DNA from: an uncultured Collinsella sp.
GTDB taxonomy: Bacteria; Actinomycetota; Coriobacteriia; Coriobacteriales; Coriobacteriaceae
Direction: 5' to 3'
Assembly (NCBI GenBank): GCA_900553215.1
Contig: USCJ01000031.1
Span: 1-11,637 of the forward strand
Length of the DNA stretch: 11,637 nt
The notes under the pieces are model-generated. The model searched no databases. It saw nothing but the letters and a program-made list of their open reading frames with translations, and was not told where the DNA came from. Position 1 is the first letter of the stretch. Every line of letters begins with the position of its first letter. Shown one piece after another: positions 5,899 to 11,637 of this stretch. The position numbers and the translations under genes are program-made.

Positions 5899-7904
5899 TA
5901 TGCGAACTGGCTTAGGTAGAGGTCGGCGTAAGCACCCTCGGCAGCCAGCAGTTCCTTATGCGTGCCTTGCTCGATAATGTTGCCGTGATCCATGACCAAG
6001 ATCAGGTCGGCGTCCACGATCGTCGACAGGCGATGCGCGATCACAAAGCTTGTGCGCCCACGCATAAGTGCGTCCATGGCGCGGCCGATGGCAAGCTCGG
6101 TGCGCGTATCCACGCTCGACGTCGCCTCGTCCAGGATGAGAATCGCCGGGTTGTTGAGCAGCACGCGTGCGATGGTTAGCAGCTGACGCTGGCCCTGGCT
6201 GATGCTTTCGGCATCGTTGGCTACGCGCGTGTCGTAGCCCTGAGGCATGGTGCGCACAAAGAAGTCGACCTGGGCGGCGCGAGCGGCCGCAACAATCTCC
6301 TCGCGCGTTGCCTCGGGGCAGCCGTAGGCGATGTTCTCGGCAATCGTGCCGTCGAACAGCCAGGCGTCCTGTAGCACCATGCCAAACTGCTGCCGTAGCT
6401 CGCCGCGGTCCATGAGGCGCGTATCCACGCCGTCAAGCGTAATACGGCCGCCGTCAATCTCGTAAAAGCGCATGAGCAGGTTGATGAGCGTCGTCTTGCC
6501 TGCGCCCGTGGTTCCCACCACGGCGATCTTCTGGCCCGGCTCGGCGGTAAACGACACGTCGCGCATGAGCGGCTTGTCGGGCGCATAGCCAAAGCGCACG
6601 TGCTCAAAAGCGACGCGGCCCTCAATGCGACCCGGCAGCTTGGCGGCCTCGTCCGGCAGCGGATCGGCCTCCATCTCGGGCTCATCAAGCAGGTCGAACA
6701 CGCGCTCCGCACTCGCCAGCGCGCTCTGCAGCGAGTTAAAAGTGAACGACAGCTGCGTCATGGGTTCGGACGCCTCGTAGATAAACTGGAAGAACGCCTG
6801 GAACACGCCGACGGTCATGTGACCGGCGACCAGCATGCTGCAGCCCACGAGCGCAATCACAATCTGCGCCAAACGGCCGATAAAGCGAACCGCGGGTCCG
6901 ACGGCGTTGATCATAAAGTCGGCCTTGGTGCTCACGCGCGCCAGCTCGCCCGAGGCCTCGTGCACCTCGGCAGAGCTCTGGTGCTCGCGGTTGAATGCGC
7001 GAATCACCAAACGGCCCGAATAGCCTTCCTCGACCGCGCTCGTGATTTTGGACACCCACTCCTGACGCTCGCCCGTCACATCATGCGTACGGCGCGAAAC
7101 CACCTTGGTCACCAGCAGCGACAACGCCGTAAAGAACAAAAAGACTAGCGTAAGCGGCACGCTAAACACGAACATCACGCCCACGGCGCCCACCACGGTG
7201 CCGATCGACACAAGCAGCTGCAGCAATCCGCGCTGCATGCTCTCGGACATCTTGTCCAAGTCGTTGGTCGCACGGCTGACGACCTCACCGGGACGATGCG
7301 CGTCAAAGAAGGCAAGCGGCAGACGGTTGAGCTTTTGTGCGATGCGGTTGCGTAGACGCAGGTTGAGGCGTTCGGCCACGCTCGACATCAAAAAGCTCTG
7401 GAGCGCATAGAACGAGGCAGCGGCAGTCCAGATCATAAAGTAGACGAAGATGGTCTTGCCGCAGTTCTCCCAGGTGATGTTGAAGGTGGTTCCGTTGGCA
7501 AACGCCACCTGAATGTGGCCCCACAGCTCATCGATCACGCGGGCGCTATATGCCGGCGCGGCGGTGTTAAAGATGACATAGAACACAATGCTCGCGAACA
7601 CGATATAGAAGCGCCAATGGTCGCCGACGGCCTCGCTCCACAGGCGGCGCACCGTCGCCCAGGTATCCCGGGGCGTCTCGTCCTCTTCTTCGTCGTCCAC
7701 GTCGCGCATACGCTCTGCCTCGGCGCGGGCACGCTCGTCCTCGGCACGCTCGTTTTCCTCGTAGAGCGCTTGGCGGCGAGCCTCGCGCTCGACTGCAGCC
7801 TTGGCGGCGTCATCCAGCTCGGTCGACGCGGCAGCCGTTTCCTCGACCAGCCCCGCGGCAACGGCGTCATCAACGCCGCCCTGCTTCTCGAGCTCCTCGG
7901 TCAT
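5898..7904 (-). CDS. Heterodimeric ABC exporter, subunit with the catalytic NBD (BmrD/TM288-type)
   Basis: 668-residue half-transporter: N-terminal charged extension (1-85), membrane domain with about six helices (97-395), nucleotide-binding domain (430-668). Walker A GTTGAGKTT (464-472), Q-loop Q512, Walker B ILILDEATSSVD with catalytic E593, and switch H624 in VIAHRLST are intact. The signature is degenerate: ISQGQ (568-572) in place of LSGGQ. Its partner upstream has the opposite defects, so the pair forms one canonical and one degenerate ATP site, as in BmrC/BmrD, LmrC/LmrD and TM287/288. Such pumps export drugs, lipids or peptides from the cytoplasmic membrane; the substrate is unknown. 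ATG 7904 follows AAGGGAGG by 8 nt; the GTG at 7913 would sit inside that site. The 1-nt gap to the upstream stop implies translational coupling. The extension (36-75) is rich in E, R, A and D and likely helical. Confidence 0.95.
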   Translation of the reverse strand: MTEELEKQGGVDDAVAAGLVEETAAASTELDDAAKAAVEREARRQALYEENERAEDERARAEAERMRDVDDEEEDETPRDTWATVRRLWSEAVGDHWRFYIVFASIVFYVIFNTAAPAYSARVIDELWGHIQVAFANGTTFNITWENCGKTIFVYFMIWTAAASFYALQSFLMSSVAERLNLRLRNRIAQKLNRLPLAFFDAHRPGEVVSRATNDLDKMSESMQRGLLQLLVSIGTVVGAVGVMFVFSVPLTLVFLFFTALSLLVTKVVSRRTHDVTGERQEWVSKITSAVEEGYSGRLVIRAFNREHQSSAEVHEASGELARVSTKADFMINAVGPAVRFIGRLAQIVIALVGCSMLVAGHMTVGVFQAFFQFIYEASEPMTQLSFTFNSLQSALASAERVFDLLDEPEMEADPLPDEAAKLPGRIEGRVAFEHVRFGYAPDKPLMRDVSFTAEPGQKIAVVGTTGAGKTTLINLLMRFYEIDGGRITLDGVDTRLMDRGELRQQFGMVLQDAWLFDGTIAENIAYGCPEATREEIVAAARAAQVDFFVRTMPQGYDTRVANDAESISQGQRQLLTIARVLLNNPAILILDEATSSVDTRTELAIGRAMDALMRGRTSFVIAHRLSTIVDADLILVMDHGNIIEQGTHKELLAAEGAYADLYLSQFA

Positions 7905-7905
7905 G

Positions 7906-9642
7906 CTACTCACCTCCCTTCATCTGCGATTCCGCGATGGCGCGGTACACCTCGCAGGTTTCCATAAGCTCGCCATGCGTGCCCAGGCCCACGACCTCGC
8001 CATCCTTGAGCACGACAATCTGGTCGGCGTGCAGAATCGTCGAGATGCGCTGCGCGATGATAAGCACCGCGGCGTCGCGCGTCTCGTCCTGCAGCGCATG
8101 GCGCAGGGCGGCATCGGTCTTAAAGTCCAGAGCAGAAAAACTGTCGTCGAAGATATACAGGTCGGCGCGCTTCATGAGCGCGCGAGCAATGGCCAGGCGC
8201 TGGCGCTGGCCGCCCGAAAAGTTCGTACCGCCCTGGGCAACCGGGGTATCGAGCCCCTGCGGCTGATCGAGCACAAAGGTGCTCTGGGCAACCTGGAGCG
8301 CGTGGAGCATATCGGCCTCGGTCGCGTCCTCGTTGCCAAAGCGCAGATTGCTTGCCACGGTACCCGAGAACAGCCACGCCTTCTGCGGCACATAGGCAAT
8401 GCGCCCGCGAATCTCACCTTGCGAAAGCTCGCGCAGATCGACGCCGTCCAGGCGAATGATGCCCTTGGTGGCATCGTGGAAGCGCAGTAGAAGCTTTGCC
8501 ACCGTCGACTTGCCCGAGCCCGTCGAGCCCACGATCGCGGTGGTCTGCCCGCGACGACAGGCAAAGCTCAGGTCGCACAGGGTGTCCTCGTCGGCATCGT
8601 CAAAGCGAAACGACATGTGATCGAACACGGCGACCGTATCGACCCCGTCCTTTGAGTCGGACGCGGCCGCATCGAGCGTACGCTGGCCATCGACGATGCT
8701 CGGCTTAATCTCCAGCACCTGCTGTGCGCGGTTCAGACATGCGGCGGCACGCGGAAGCGTCAGCACCACCATCTGCGCCATCATCACAAAGAACAGGATC
8801 AGAAGCGCGTACTCCAGCACCGCCGAGATGCTCGCGATCTGCATGGCGTGGGCGCCCACGCGGTTGCCGCCAACCCACAGCACCGCTACCTCGGCGATGT
8901 TCATCAAAAAGAAGCTTGAGCTGTCGAGGCCCACAAACAGGTGGTTGACTTTGATGGCGTTGGCGGCGTAGTCGCTGAACACCTCGTCCAGGCGCCGCTC
9001 CTCGTGATGCTCCTTGTTAAACGCACGGATGACGCGCACGCCCACGATGTTTTCGCGCAGCACCACGTTCATGCGGTCGATAAAGCTCTGCAAGCGCATA
9101 AAGATCGGAGCCGCGTTGGCAACCGTAAAGACCGCCGCCACCAGCACGATCGCAACCACGACGCCCAGAAGCGTGCCCATGGCAGGATCGATAAACCAGG
9201 CGAAGATGATGCCCGCCACAGCCAAAAACGGCACGGGCAGCACCAGCTGAATCGTCTGCAGAATCGCCTGCTGAATCACGTTGATGTCGTTGAGCGAGCG
9301 CGTGATCATCGATCCGGTGCCAAAGCGCTCAAAGTCGCTGGCCGCGAGCTCGAGCGACTTGTCGTACACGGCATTGCGGATATCGCAGGCCACGTTGGCG
9401 GCCAAGCGCGCCGAAAGATAGCAGCCCAGCACCGCGCCACCGCTGGCCATGCCGGTCGCGATAAACATGTAGAGGCCATTGCGCAAAATGTAGTCGACAT
9501 CACCCGTGGTGATACCGGTGTTGACCATGTTCGCCAGCATCGTGGGAACCAACAGCGTGCCGACGTTATCAACCAGCAGCACCAGCAGCGTCACTGCGAC
9601 AAGCCCTCGATAGGGCTTCAGAAACCTCATTAACAGTCGCAC
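7906..9642 (-). CDS. Heterodimeric ABC exporter, subunit with the degenerate NBD (BmrC/TM287-type)
   Basis: 578 residues: membrane domain 12-310 with about six helices, nucleotide-binding domain 338-578. Walker A GSTGSGKST (372-380), Q-loop Q420, an intact signature FSGGQ (475-479), D-loop SALD (503-506). Two catalytic residues are replaced: Walker B reads YIFDDS, with D500 where Glu is usual, and the switch reads IIAQRIS, with Q531 for His. These are the classic changes of the inactive-site subunit in heterodimeric exporters; its signature completes the working site of the other subunit. Start GTG 9642 follows GAGGGG by about 5 nt; an ATG at 9630 is too far from it. It lies 47 bp after the MarR gene on the same strand, and its last codons encode KGGE while serving as the ribosome site for the next gene. 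Substrate unknown. Confidence 0.95.
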   Translation of the reverse strand: MRLLMRFLKPYRGLVAVTLLVLLVDNVGTLLVPTMLANMVNTGITTGDVDYILRNGLYMFIATGMASGGAVLGCYLSARLAANVACDIRNAVYDKSLELAASDFERFGTGSMITRSLNDINVIQQAILQTIQLVLPVPFLAVAGIIFAWFIDPAMGTLLGVVVAIVLVAAVFTVANAAPIFMRLQSFIDRMNVVLRENIVGVRVIRAFNKEHHEERRLDEVFSDYAANAIKVNHLFVGLDSSSFFLMNIAEVAVLWVGGNRVGAHAMQIASISAVLEYALLILFFVMMAQMVVLTLPRAAACLNRAQQVLEIKPSIVDGQRTLDAAASDSKDGVDTVAVFDHMSFRFDDADEDTLCDLSFACRRGQTTAIVGSTGSGKSTVAKLLLRFHDATKGIIRLDGVDLRELSQGEIRGRIAYVPQKAWLFSGTVASNLRFGNEDATEADMLHALQVAQSTFVLDQPQGLDTPVAQGGTNFSGGQRQRLAIARALMKRADLYIFDDSFSALDFKTDAALRHALQDETRDAAVLIIAQRISTILHADQIVVLKDGEVVGLGTHGELMETCEVYRAIAESQMKGGE

Positions 9643-9689
9643 GACTCCCCCTCACATTGATCCTGCGTCTGGCTTGCAGCTGCCACCTG

Positions 9690-10130
9690 CTACTTAAATG
9701 TCTCGCACTCCTCATCGAGCACCTGGGAGAATTTGCCGATCAAGCGCATAATCTCGCGTTGCTCACACGGCGCAAGCGCGCAAAATGCTCGCTGCTCGGC
9801 CTTGAGTGCCGGCAACGCATAACGCTCGGCAAATTGCCTACCCTCTTTGGTCAGGCACACAACCTTGTTCTTGCGACTGCCTTCGGCAAACTCCAGCGTG
9901 GCGAAACCCCGCGCCGTCAAAGTTTTAATGGCCGAGTTGATGGTCTGCTTGCTATAGAACCATTCGCTTGTCAGGCGACTTACGGCGACGCTGCCGCCCG
10001 CCGTGCTGGTATCGACGAGCATCCAGTAAGCGCAGTCCGAAAGGCCGCAGGCGCGCGAGAACTCCGAATAGATATGGTCGAGTCCATTGAGCAACCGGTC
10101 GAAGTCGACCAGCGTAACCGCACTATTCAT
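9690..10130 (-). CDS. MarR-family transcriptional regulator of the exporter operon
   Basis: 146 residues. A winged helix-turn-helix is visible: helices around 49-75 (SRLTSEWFYSKQTINSAIKT, the latter part the recognition helix) and a wing at 77-95 (FATLEFAEGSRKNKVVCL), then the typical TKEG turn. Terminal helices 8-30 and 108-140 would form the dimer interface. Such proteins are usually homodimeric repressors released by phenolic or oxidant ligands. First gene of an apparent operon with the two ABC subunits, so probably their repressor and its own (inference, supported by repeats in the promoter). Six cysteines (28, 33, 92, 117, 122, 142) leave redox sensing open, though nothing fixes it. ATG 10130 follows GGTGGG at a short 4-nt spacing. 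Confidence 0.88.
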   Translation of the reverse strand: MNSAVTLVDFDRLLNGLDHIYSEFSRACGLSDCAYWMLVDTSTAGGSVAVSRLTSEWFYSKQTINSAIKTLTARGFATLEFAEGSRKNKVVCLTKEGRQFAERYALPALKAEQRAFCALAPCEQREIMRLIGKFSQVLDEECETFK

Positions 10131-10148
10131 CTATCCCACCATTCGATT

Positions 10149-10162
10149 GTCCGATTTTTGAC
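10149..10162. promoter_or_regulatory. Downstream copy of the 14-bp direct repeat (candidate operator)
   Basis: GTCCGATTTTTGAC stands about 9-22 bp after the predicted transcript start and 35 bp (start to start) from the first copy, roughly three helical turns, so two dimers could bind the same face. The flanking GATT is also shared. Confidence 0.55.
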
Positions 10163-10177
10163 CAATTTTGTATCTCT

Positions 10178-10206
10178 AGATTAGTCCGAGTTTTGACTAT
10201 CGTCAA
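10178..10206 (-). promoter_or_regulatory. Sigma-70-type promoter of the marR-ABC operon
   Basis: TTGACG (-35, 10206-10201), a 17-nt spacer, then TAATCT (-10, 10183-10178) on the minus strand, the best promoter match in the window. It predicts a start near 10171 and a 40-nt leader to the marR ATG. Confidence 0.8.
10184..10197. promoter_or_regulatory. Upstream copy of a 14-bp direct repeat, filling the promoter spacer (candidate operator)
   Basis: GTCCGAGTTTTGAC lies entirely between the -35 and -10 boxes. It matches the copy at 10149-10162 at 13 of 14 positions and is weakly palindromic (GTC/GAC ends). Binding here would block RNA polymerase. Confidence 0.6.
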
Positions 10207-10249
10207 CAGGCTCTCCGCAAATGCTTGCACTTTTATGGCCTATCGGCAG

Positions 10250-10285
10250 AAAAAGACCGCCGGCGCGGGGGCAGCGCCAGCGGTC
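10250..10285 (-). terminator. Rho-independent terminator of the 96-residue gene
   Basis: GACCGC/GCGGTC (10255-10260, 10280-10285) and GGCGC/GCGCC (10262-10266, 10274-10278) stack with one mismatch around a 7-nt loop. On the minus strand the stem ends in TTTTT (10254-10250). It stops transcription 27 bp past the stop at 10312, shielding the marR promoter. Confidence 0.85.
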
Positions 10286-10311
10286 ACGTGAAAATCGGGT
10301 TTTATTGCCCG

Positions 10312-10602
10312 TTAAGCGGCGACGGCCTCATAGACCGTAGCGCCCGAGAAGCTGTCATGCAGGCTCTTGCCGGCAATCCACGGCAGCTCGACGACCTCGC
10401 AGACCGTGTTGACCAGCTCGGAGCAGTCAGTAAAGTGGCCCTTGTCGTTGAGGGCCTCGCAATCCTGAACACGCCAATAGCCATCGGTGTGCGTGATGTA
10501 GTACTCGTGATCGTCAATCGTCACAAAAGCGCGCGTCTTGGAACGCAGCAGCTTCAGAAATCCTTCGAAGTCGGTCTCGACGACATCTCCAGCCTGGAAC
10601 AT
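10312..10602 (-). CDS. Small acidic protein of unknown function, 96 residues
   Basis: I do not recognise a family. The gene looks real: AGGAGGT lies 6 nt before the ATG at 10602, a terminator follows, and the frame has GC-rich third positions like its neighbours. The frame is open 12 codons further back, but that part (Gly/Arg-rich) is upstream of the ribosome site. The product starts MFQAGDVVETDF, has no signal peptide or membrane segment, carries an excess of Asp/Glu over Lys/Arg, and contains probable antiparallel strands RAFVTIDD and YYITHTDGYWRV (24-45), with aromatic residues clustered there. Three cysteines (48, 60, 68) are spaced without a zinc motif. It stands alone between a regulator operon and a divergent nitroreductase, so context suggests no role. 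A stand-alone cytosolic domain is the likeliest reading. Confidence 0.8.
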   Translation of the reverse strand: MFQAGDVVETDFEGFLKLLRSKTRAFVTIDDHEYYITHTDGYWRVQDCEALNDKGHFTDCSELVNTVCEVVELPWIAGKSLHDSFSGATVYEAVAA

Positions 10603-10896
10603 GATGTTACCTCCTGGCCCGGCGCCACCACGGCGCATTGATAAACGTTGGCACTCCTTTAGTAAAACCTTTATCAGAGGTTATGCGTTCGTCATTTAGG
10701 CAAGTGGTAAAAAACCGCAGGGTAGACGGGATAAAACGTTTAACCATCCCATTTGTTTGTCACATTCTGAAGGTACTTTTATGCAAACCCACTTTCCCAA
10801 TTGGAATCTATCCTTTTGGCCGGGCAATTGACCGTCTATCGTTTGAGCCCGACGGGTATGAACGGGGCATCTGCAACGCCACTACAAGGAGACACC
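10603..10896. other. 294-bp divergent intergenic region, AT-richer than its neighbours
   Basis: It separates the 96-residue gene (-) and the nitroreductase (+). It holds a hairpin GCGCC-ACCAC-GGCGC (10622-10636) just before the minus-strand ribosome site, two related strings GATAAACGTT (10638-10647) and GATAAAACGTTT (10730-10741), an 8-bp palindrome CCAATTGG (10797-10804), and the 11-mer TTTGTCACATT (10756-10766) also present at 5889-5899. No convincing minus-strand promoter could be picked and I see no coding sequence. Confidence 0.5.
10757..10785 (+). promoter_or_regulatory. Weak candidate promoter for the nitroreductase
   Basis: TTGTCA (10757-10762), 17 nt, then TATGCA (10780-10785). It would give a 105-nt leader. 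TTGACC at 10828-10833 is a better -35, but no -10 stands 16-18 nt from it, so neither choice is secure. Confidence 0.3.
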
Positions 10897-11418
10897 ATGG
10901 AGACTATCGAAGCGCTCATCCACCGCCGCAGCTGCCGCAAATACAGCGACCGCCCTGTCCAGGCCGAAAAGCTTGCACGTATTATCGAAGCCGGCCAATA
11001 TGCACCGAGCGGCATGGGCCGCCAACCGGTGACGTTTGTCGCCGTCACCGACCCCGCGACCGTCGAGCGTCTCTCACAGCTCAACGCCCAGGTCATGGGC
11101 AGCAACAGCGACCCCTTCTATGGCGCCAAGACCGTTGTGGTGGTACTGGTCGACCGCAGCGTGCCCACGTATCTGGAAGACGGCTCGCTCGCCATGGGCA
11201 ACTTGCTCAACGCCGCCTATGCACTGGGTGTCGATTCGTGCTGGATTCACCGCGCGCGTGAGGTCTTTGACTCGCCCGAGGGCCTGGAGCTGCTGGCCAG
11301 CTGGGGCCTGCCCGCCGACGGCAGCCTGCGCGGTGTCGGTCACTGCATTCTGGGCTATACCGAAGACACGCTACCCGAGGCAAAGCCGCGCCGCGACAAC
11401 GTGGTGTACGTGAAGTAA
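10897..11418 (+). CDS. Small nitroreductase-family FMN oxidoreductase
   Basis: 173 residues, the short end of the family. Such enzymes are FMN-bound homodimers using NAD(P)H to reduce nitroaromatics, quinones or flavins in the cytosol; the natural substrate is unknown. Visible features: N-terminal FMN-phosphate motif RRSCRKYSDRPV (10-21), APSGMGRQPVTFVAV (36-50), a central helix with DGSLAMGNLLNAAYALG, SCWIHRA (114-120), and the C-terminal GVGHCILGYTEDTLPEAKPR with RRDNVVYVK at the end. No ferredoxin-like [4Fe-4S] domain is attached. ATG 10897 follows AAGGAG by 5 nt; the frame is open to a TTG at 10801, but the extra 32 residues overlap the leader and look non-homologous. It is probably transcribed alone, ending in the terminator at 11492-11533. 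Confidence 0.92.
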   Translation: METIEALIHRRSCRKYSDRPVQAEKLARIIEAGQYAPSGMGRQPVTFVAVTDPATVERLSQLNAQVMGSNSDPFYGAKTVVVVLVDRSVPTYLEDGSLAMGNLLNAAYALGVDSCWIHRAREVFDSPEGLELLASWGLPADGSLRGVGHCILGYTEDTLPEAKPRRDNVVYVK

Positions 11419-11424
11419 TTAGTT

Positions 11425-11446
11425 CCGCCGTTCTAACGAACGGCGG
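11425..11446. repeat. Perfect 9-bp hairpin just past the nitroreductase stop
   Basis: CCGCCGTTC (11425-11433), loop TAAC, GAACGGCGG (11438-11446). No T-run follows on the plus strand, so it is more likely an mRNA 3' stabilising stem or pause site than the terminator itself. Confidence 0.6.
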
Positions 11447-11462
11447 CGACCTCCGTCGCTGC

Positions 11463-11562
11463 GCGGCCCCCAGAGCTACAATCTGTCATTCAAAAGGCAG
11501 GGCATGACCAAAAGGTCAATGCCCTGCCTTTTTCATGCCACCTTGTACGCTCTGGGGGCCGC
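11463..11562. repeat. 100-bp inverted-repeat element with a terminator in its centre
   Basis: GCGGCCCCCAGAGCTACA (11463-11480) is matched by its complement at 11544-11562, interrupted by one extra C at 11548. The two arms enclose the terminator hairpin. TCGCTGCG at 11456-11463 and TCGCTTGCG at 11563-11571 flank it as a rough direct repeat, which overlaps the left arm by one base. It may be a small non-autonomous mobile element or a conserved RNA fold. Confidence 0.5.
11492..11533 (+). terminator. Rho-independent terminator of the nitroreductase gene
   Basis: AAAAGGCAGGGCAT (11492-11505) and ATGCCCTGCCTTTT (11519-11532) pair over 14 bp, with an inner GACC-AAAA-GGTC stem, and a T5 run at the end. 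The A-run on the left lets it work on either strand, so it may also serve a gene to the right. Confidence 0.9.
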
Positions 11563-11606
11563 TCGCTTGCGTATGCTCAACCTGTTGCGTTCCGTTGATC
11601 CCTTGC

Positions 11607-11637
11607 CAAAAAGGGACAGGTTTATTTTGGTCGGTTT
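11607..11637. repeat. Edge fragment related to the palindromic element at 5867-5898
   Basis: Contains AAAAAGGGACAGG followed by a T-rich stretch. It shares the 10-mer AAAGGGACAG with the minus strand of 5882-5891. The element continues beyond the window, so its palindromic form cannot be tested here. Confidence 0.35.

Noticed and set aside
7905..7913. GTG start for the second exporter subunit
   Set aside because: The codon overlaps the Shine-Dalgarno itself; the ATG three codons later has the right spacing.
8941..9633. 230-codon plus-strand frame opposite the first exporter subunit
   Set aside because: His/Arg/Gln-rich shadow translation of a membrane domain, no homology signs.
10638..11261. 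207-codon plus-strand frame across the nitroreductase start
   Set aside because: Out of frame with the enzyme over its conserved motifs; low-complexity Arg/Pro-rich product.
1..11637. tRNA, rRNA, CRISPR array, riboswitch or T-box
   Set aside because: Looked for cloverleaf arms, evenly spaced repeats and the T-box AGGGUGGNACCGCG core, especially upstream of ilvE and cysE; none seen by eye.

Overview
The window is ordinary high-GC chromosomal DNA with strong Shine-Dalgarno sites, tight intergenic spacing and heavy use of GTG/ATG starts. Gene content and protein style (a PEP carboxylase, a human-type branched-chain aminotransferase, a heterodimeric ABC exporter, all GC-rich at third positions) suggest a Gram-positive actinomycetota lineage, most likely Coriobacteriia such as Collinsella. 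That assignment is inference from recollection of similar proteins, not from a marker gene. I see no rRNA, tRNA, CRISPR array, integrase or transposase gene.

Layout. Positions 1-2700 (+) hold phosphoenolpyruvate carboxylase (ppc), entering from the left edge without its first residues. It converges on ilvE (2868-3920, -), with a 15-bp-stem hairpin between them acting as a two-way terminator. Upstream of ilvE is a roughly 290-bp leader/promoter region containing a possible leaderless 49-codon upstream ORF whose stop overlaps the ilvE start. Next is a DedA-family membrane protein (4209-4856, -) with its own promoter and terminator. It is divergent from serine acetyltransferase cysE (5080-5784, +), whose -10 box abuts a 13-bp perfect palindrome. 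A strong bidirectional terminator and a nested palindromic (REP-like) element separate cysE from the next block.

Positions 10206-5898 (-) form a compact three-gene unit: a MarR-family regulator, then the two halves of a heterodimeric ABC exporter, which are translationally coupled with a 1-nt gap. The exporter halves carry complementary degenerate ATPase motifs, giving one canonical and one degenerate ATP site. The marR promoter (TTGACG-17-TAATCT) holds a 14-bp sequence that fills its spacer and recurs 35 bp downstream, a likely pair of autoregulatory operators. The inferred logic is a drug- or metabolite-responsive efflux operon repressed by its first gene.

Right of this lie a 96-residue orphan protein (10312-10602, -) with its own terminator, a 294-bp divergent intergenic region, and a small FMN nitroreductase (10897-11418, +). 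The last 219 bp are non-coding but structured: a 9-bp hairpin, a rho-independent terminator nested inside an 18-bp inverted repeat about 100 bp across, and at the edge a fragment sharing a 10-mer with the palindromic element near 5880.

The metabolic genes (anaplerotic oxaloacetate formation, branched-chain transamination, cysteine precursor synthesis) are separate transcription units rather than one pathway. The best leads for something not routinely annotated are the marR operator pair, the ilvE upstream ORF, and the palindromic elements.
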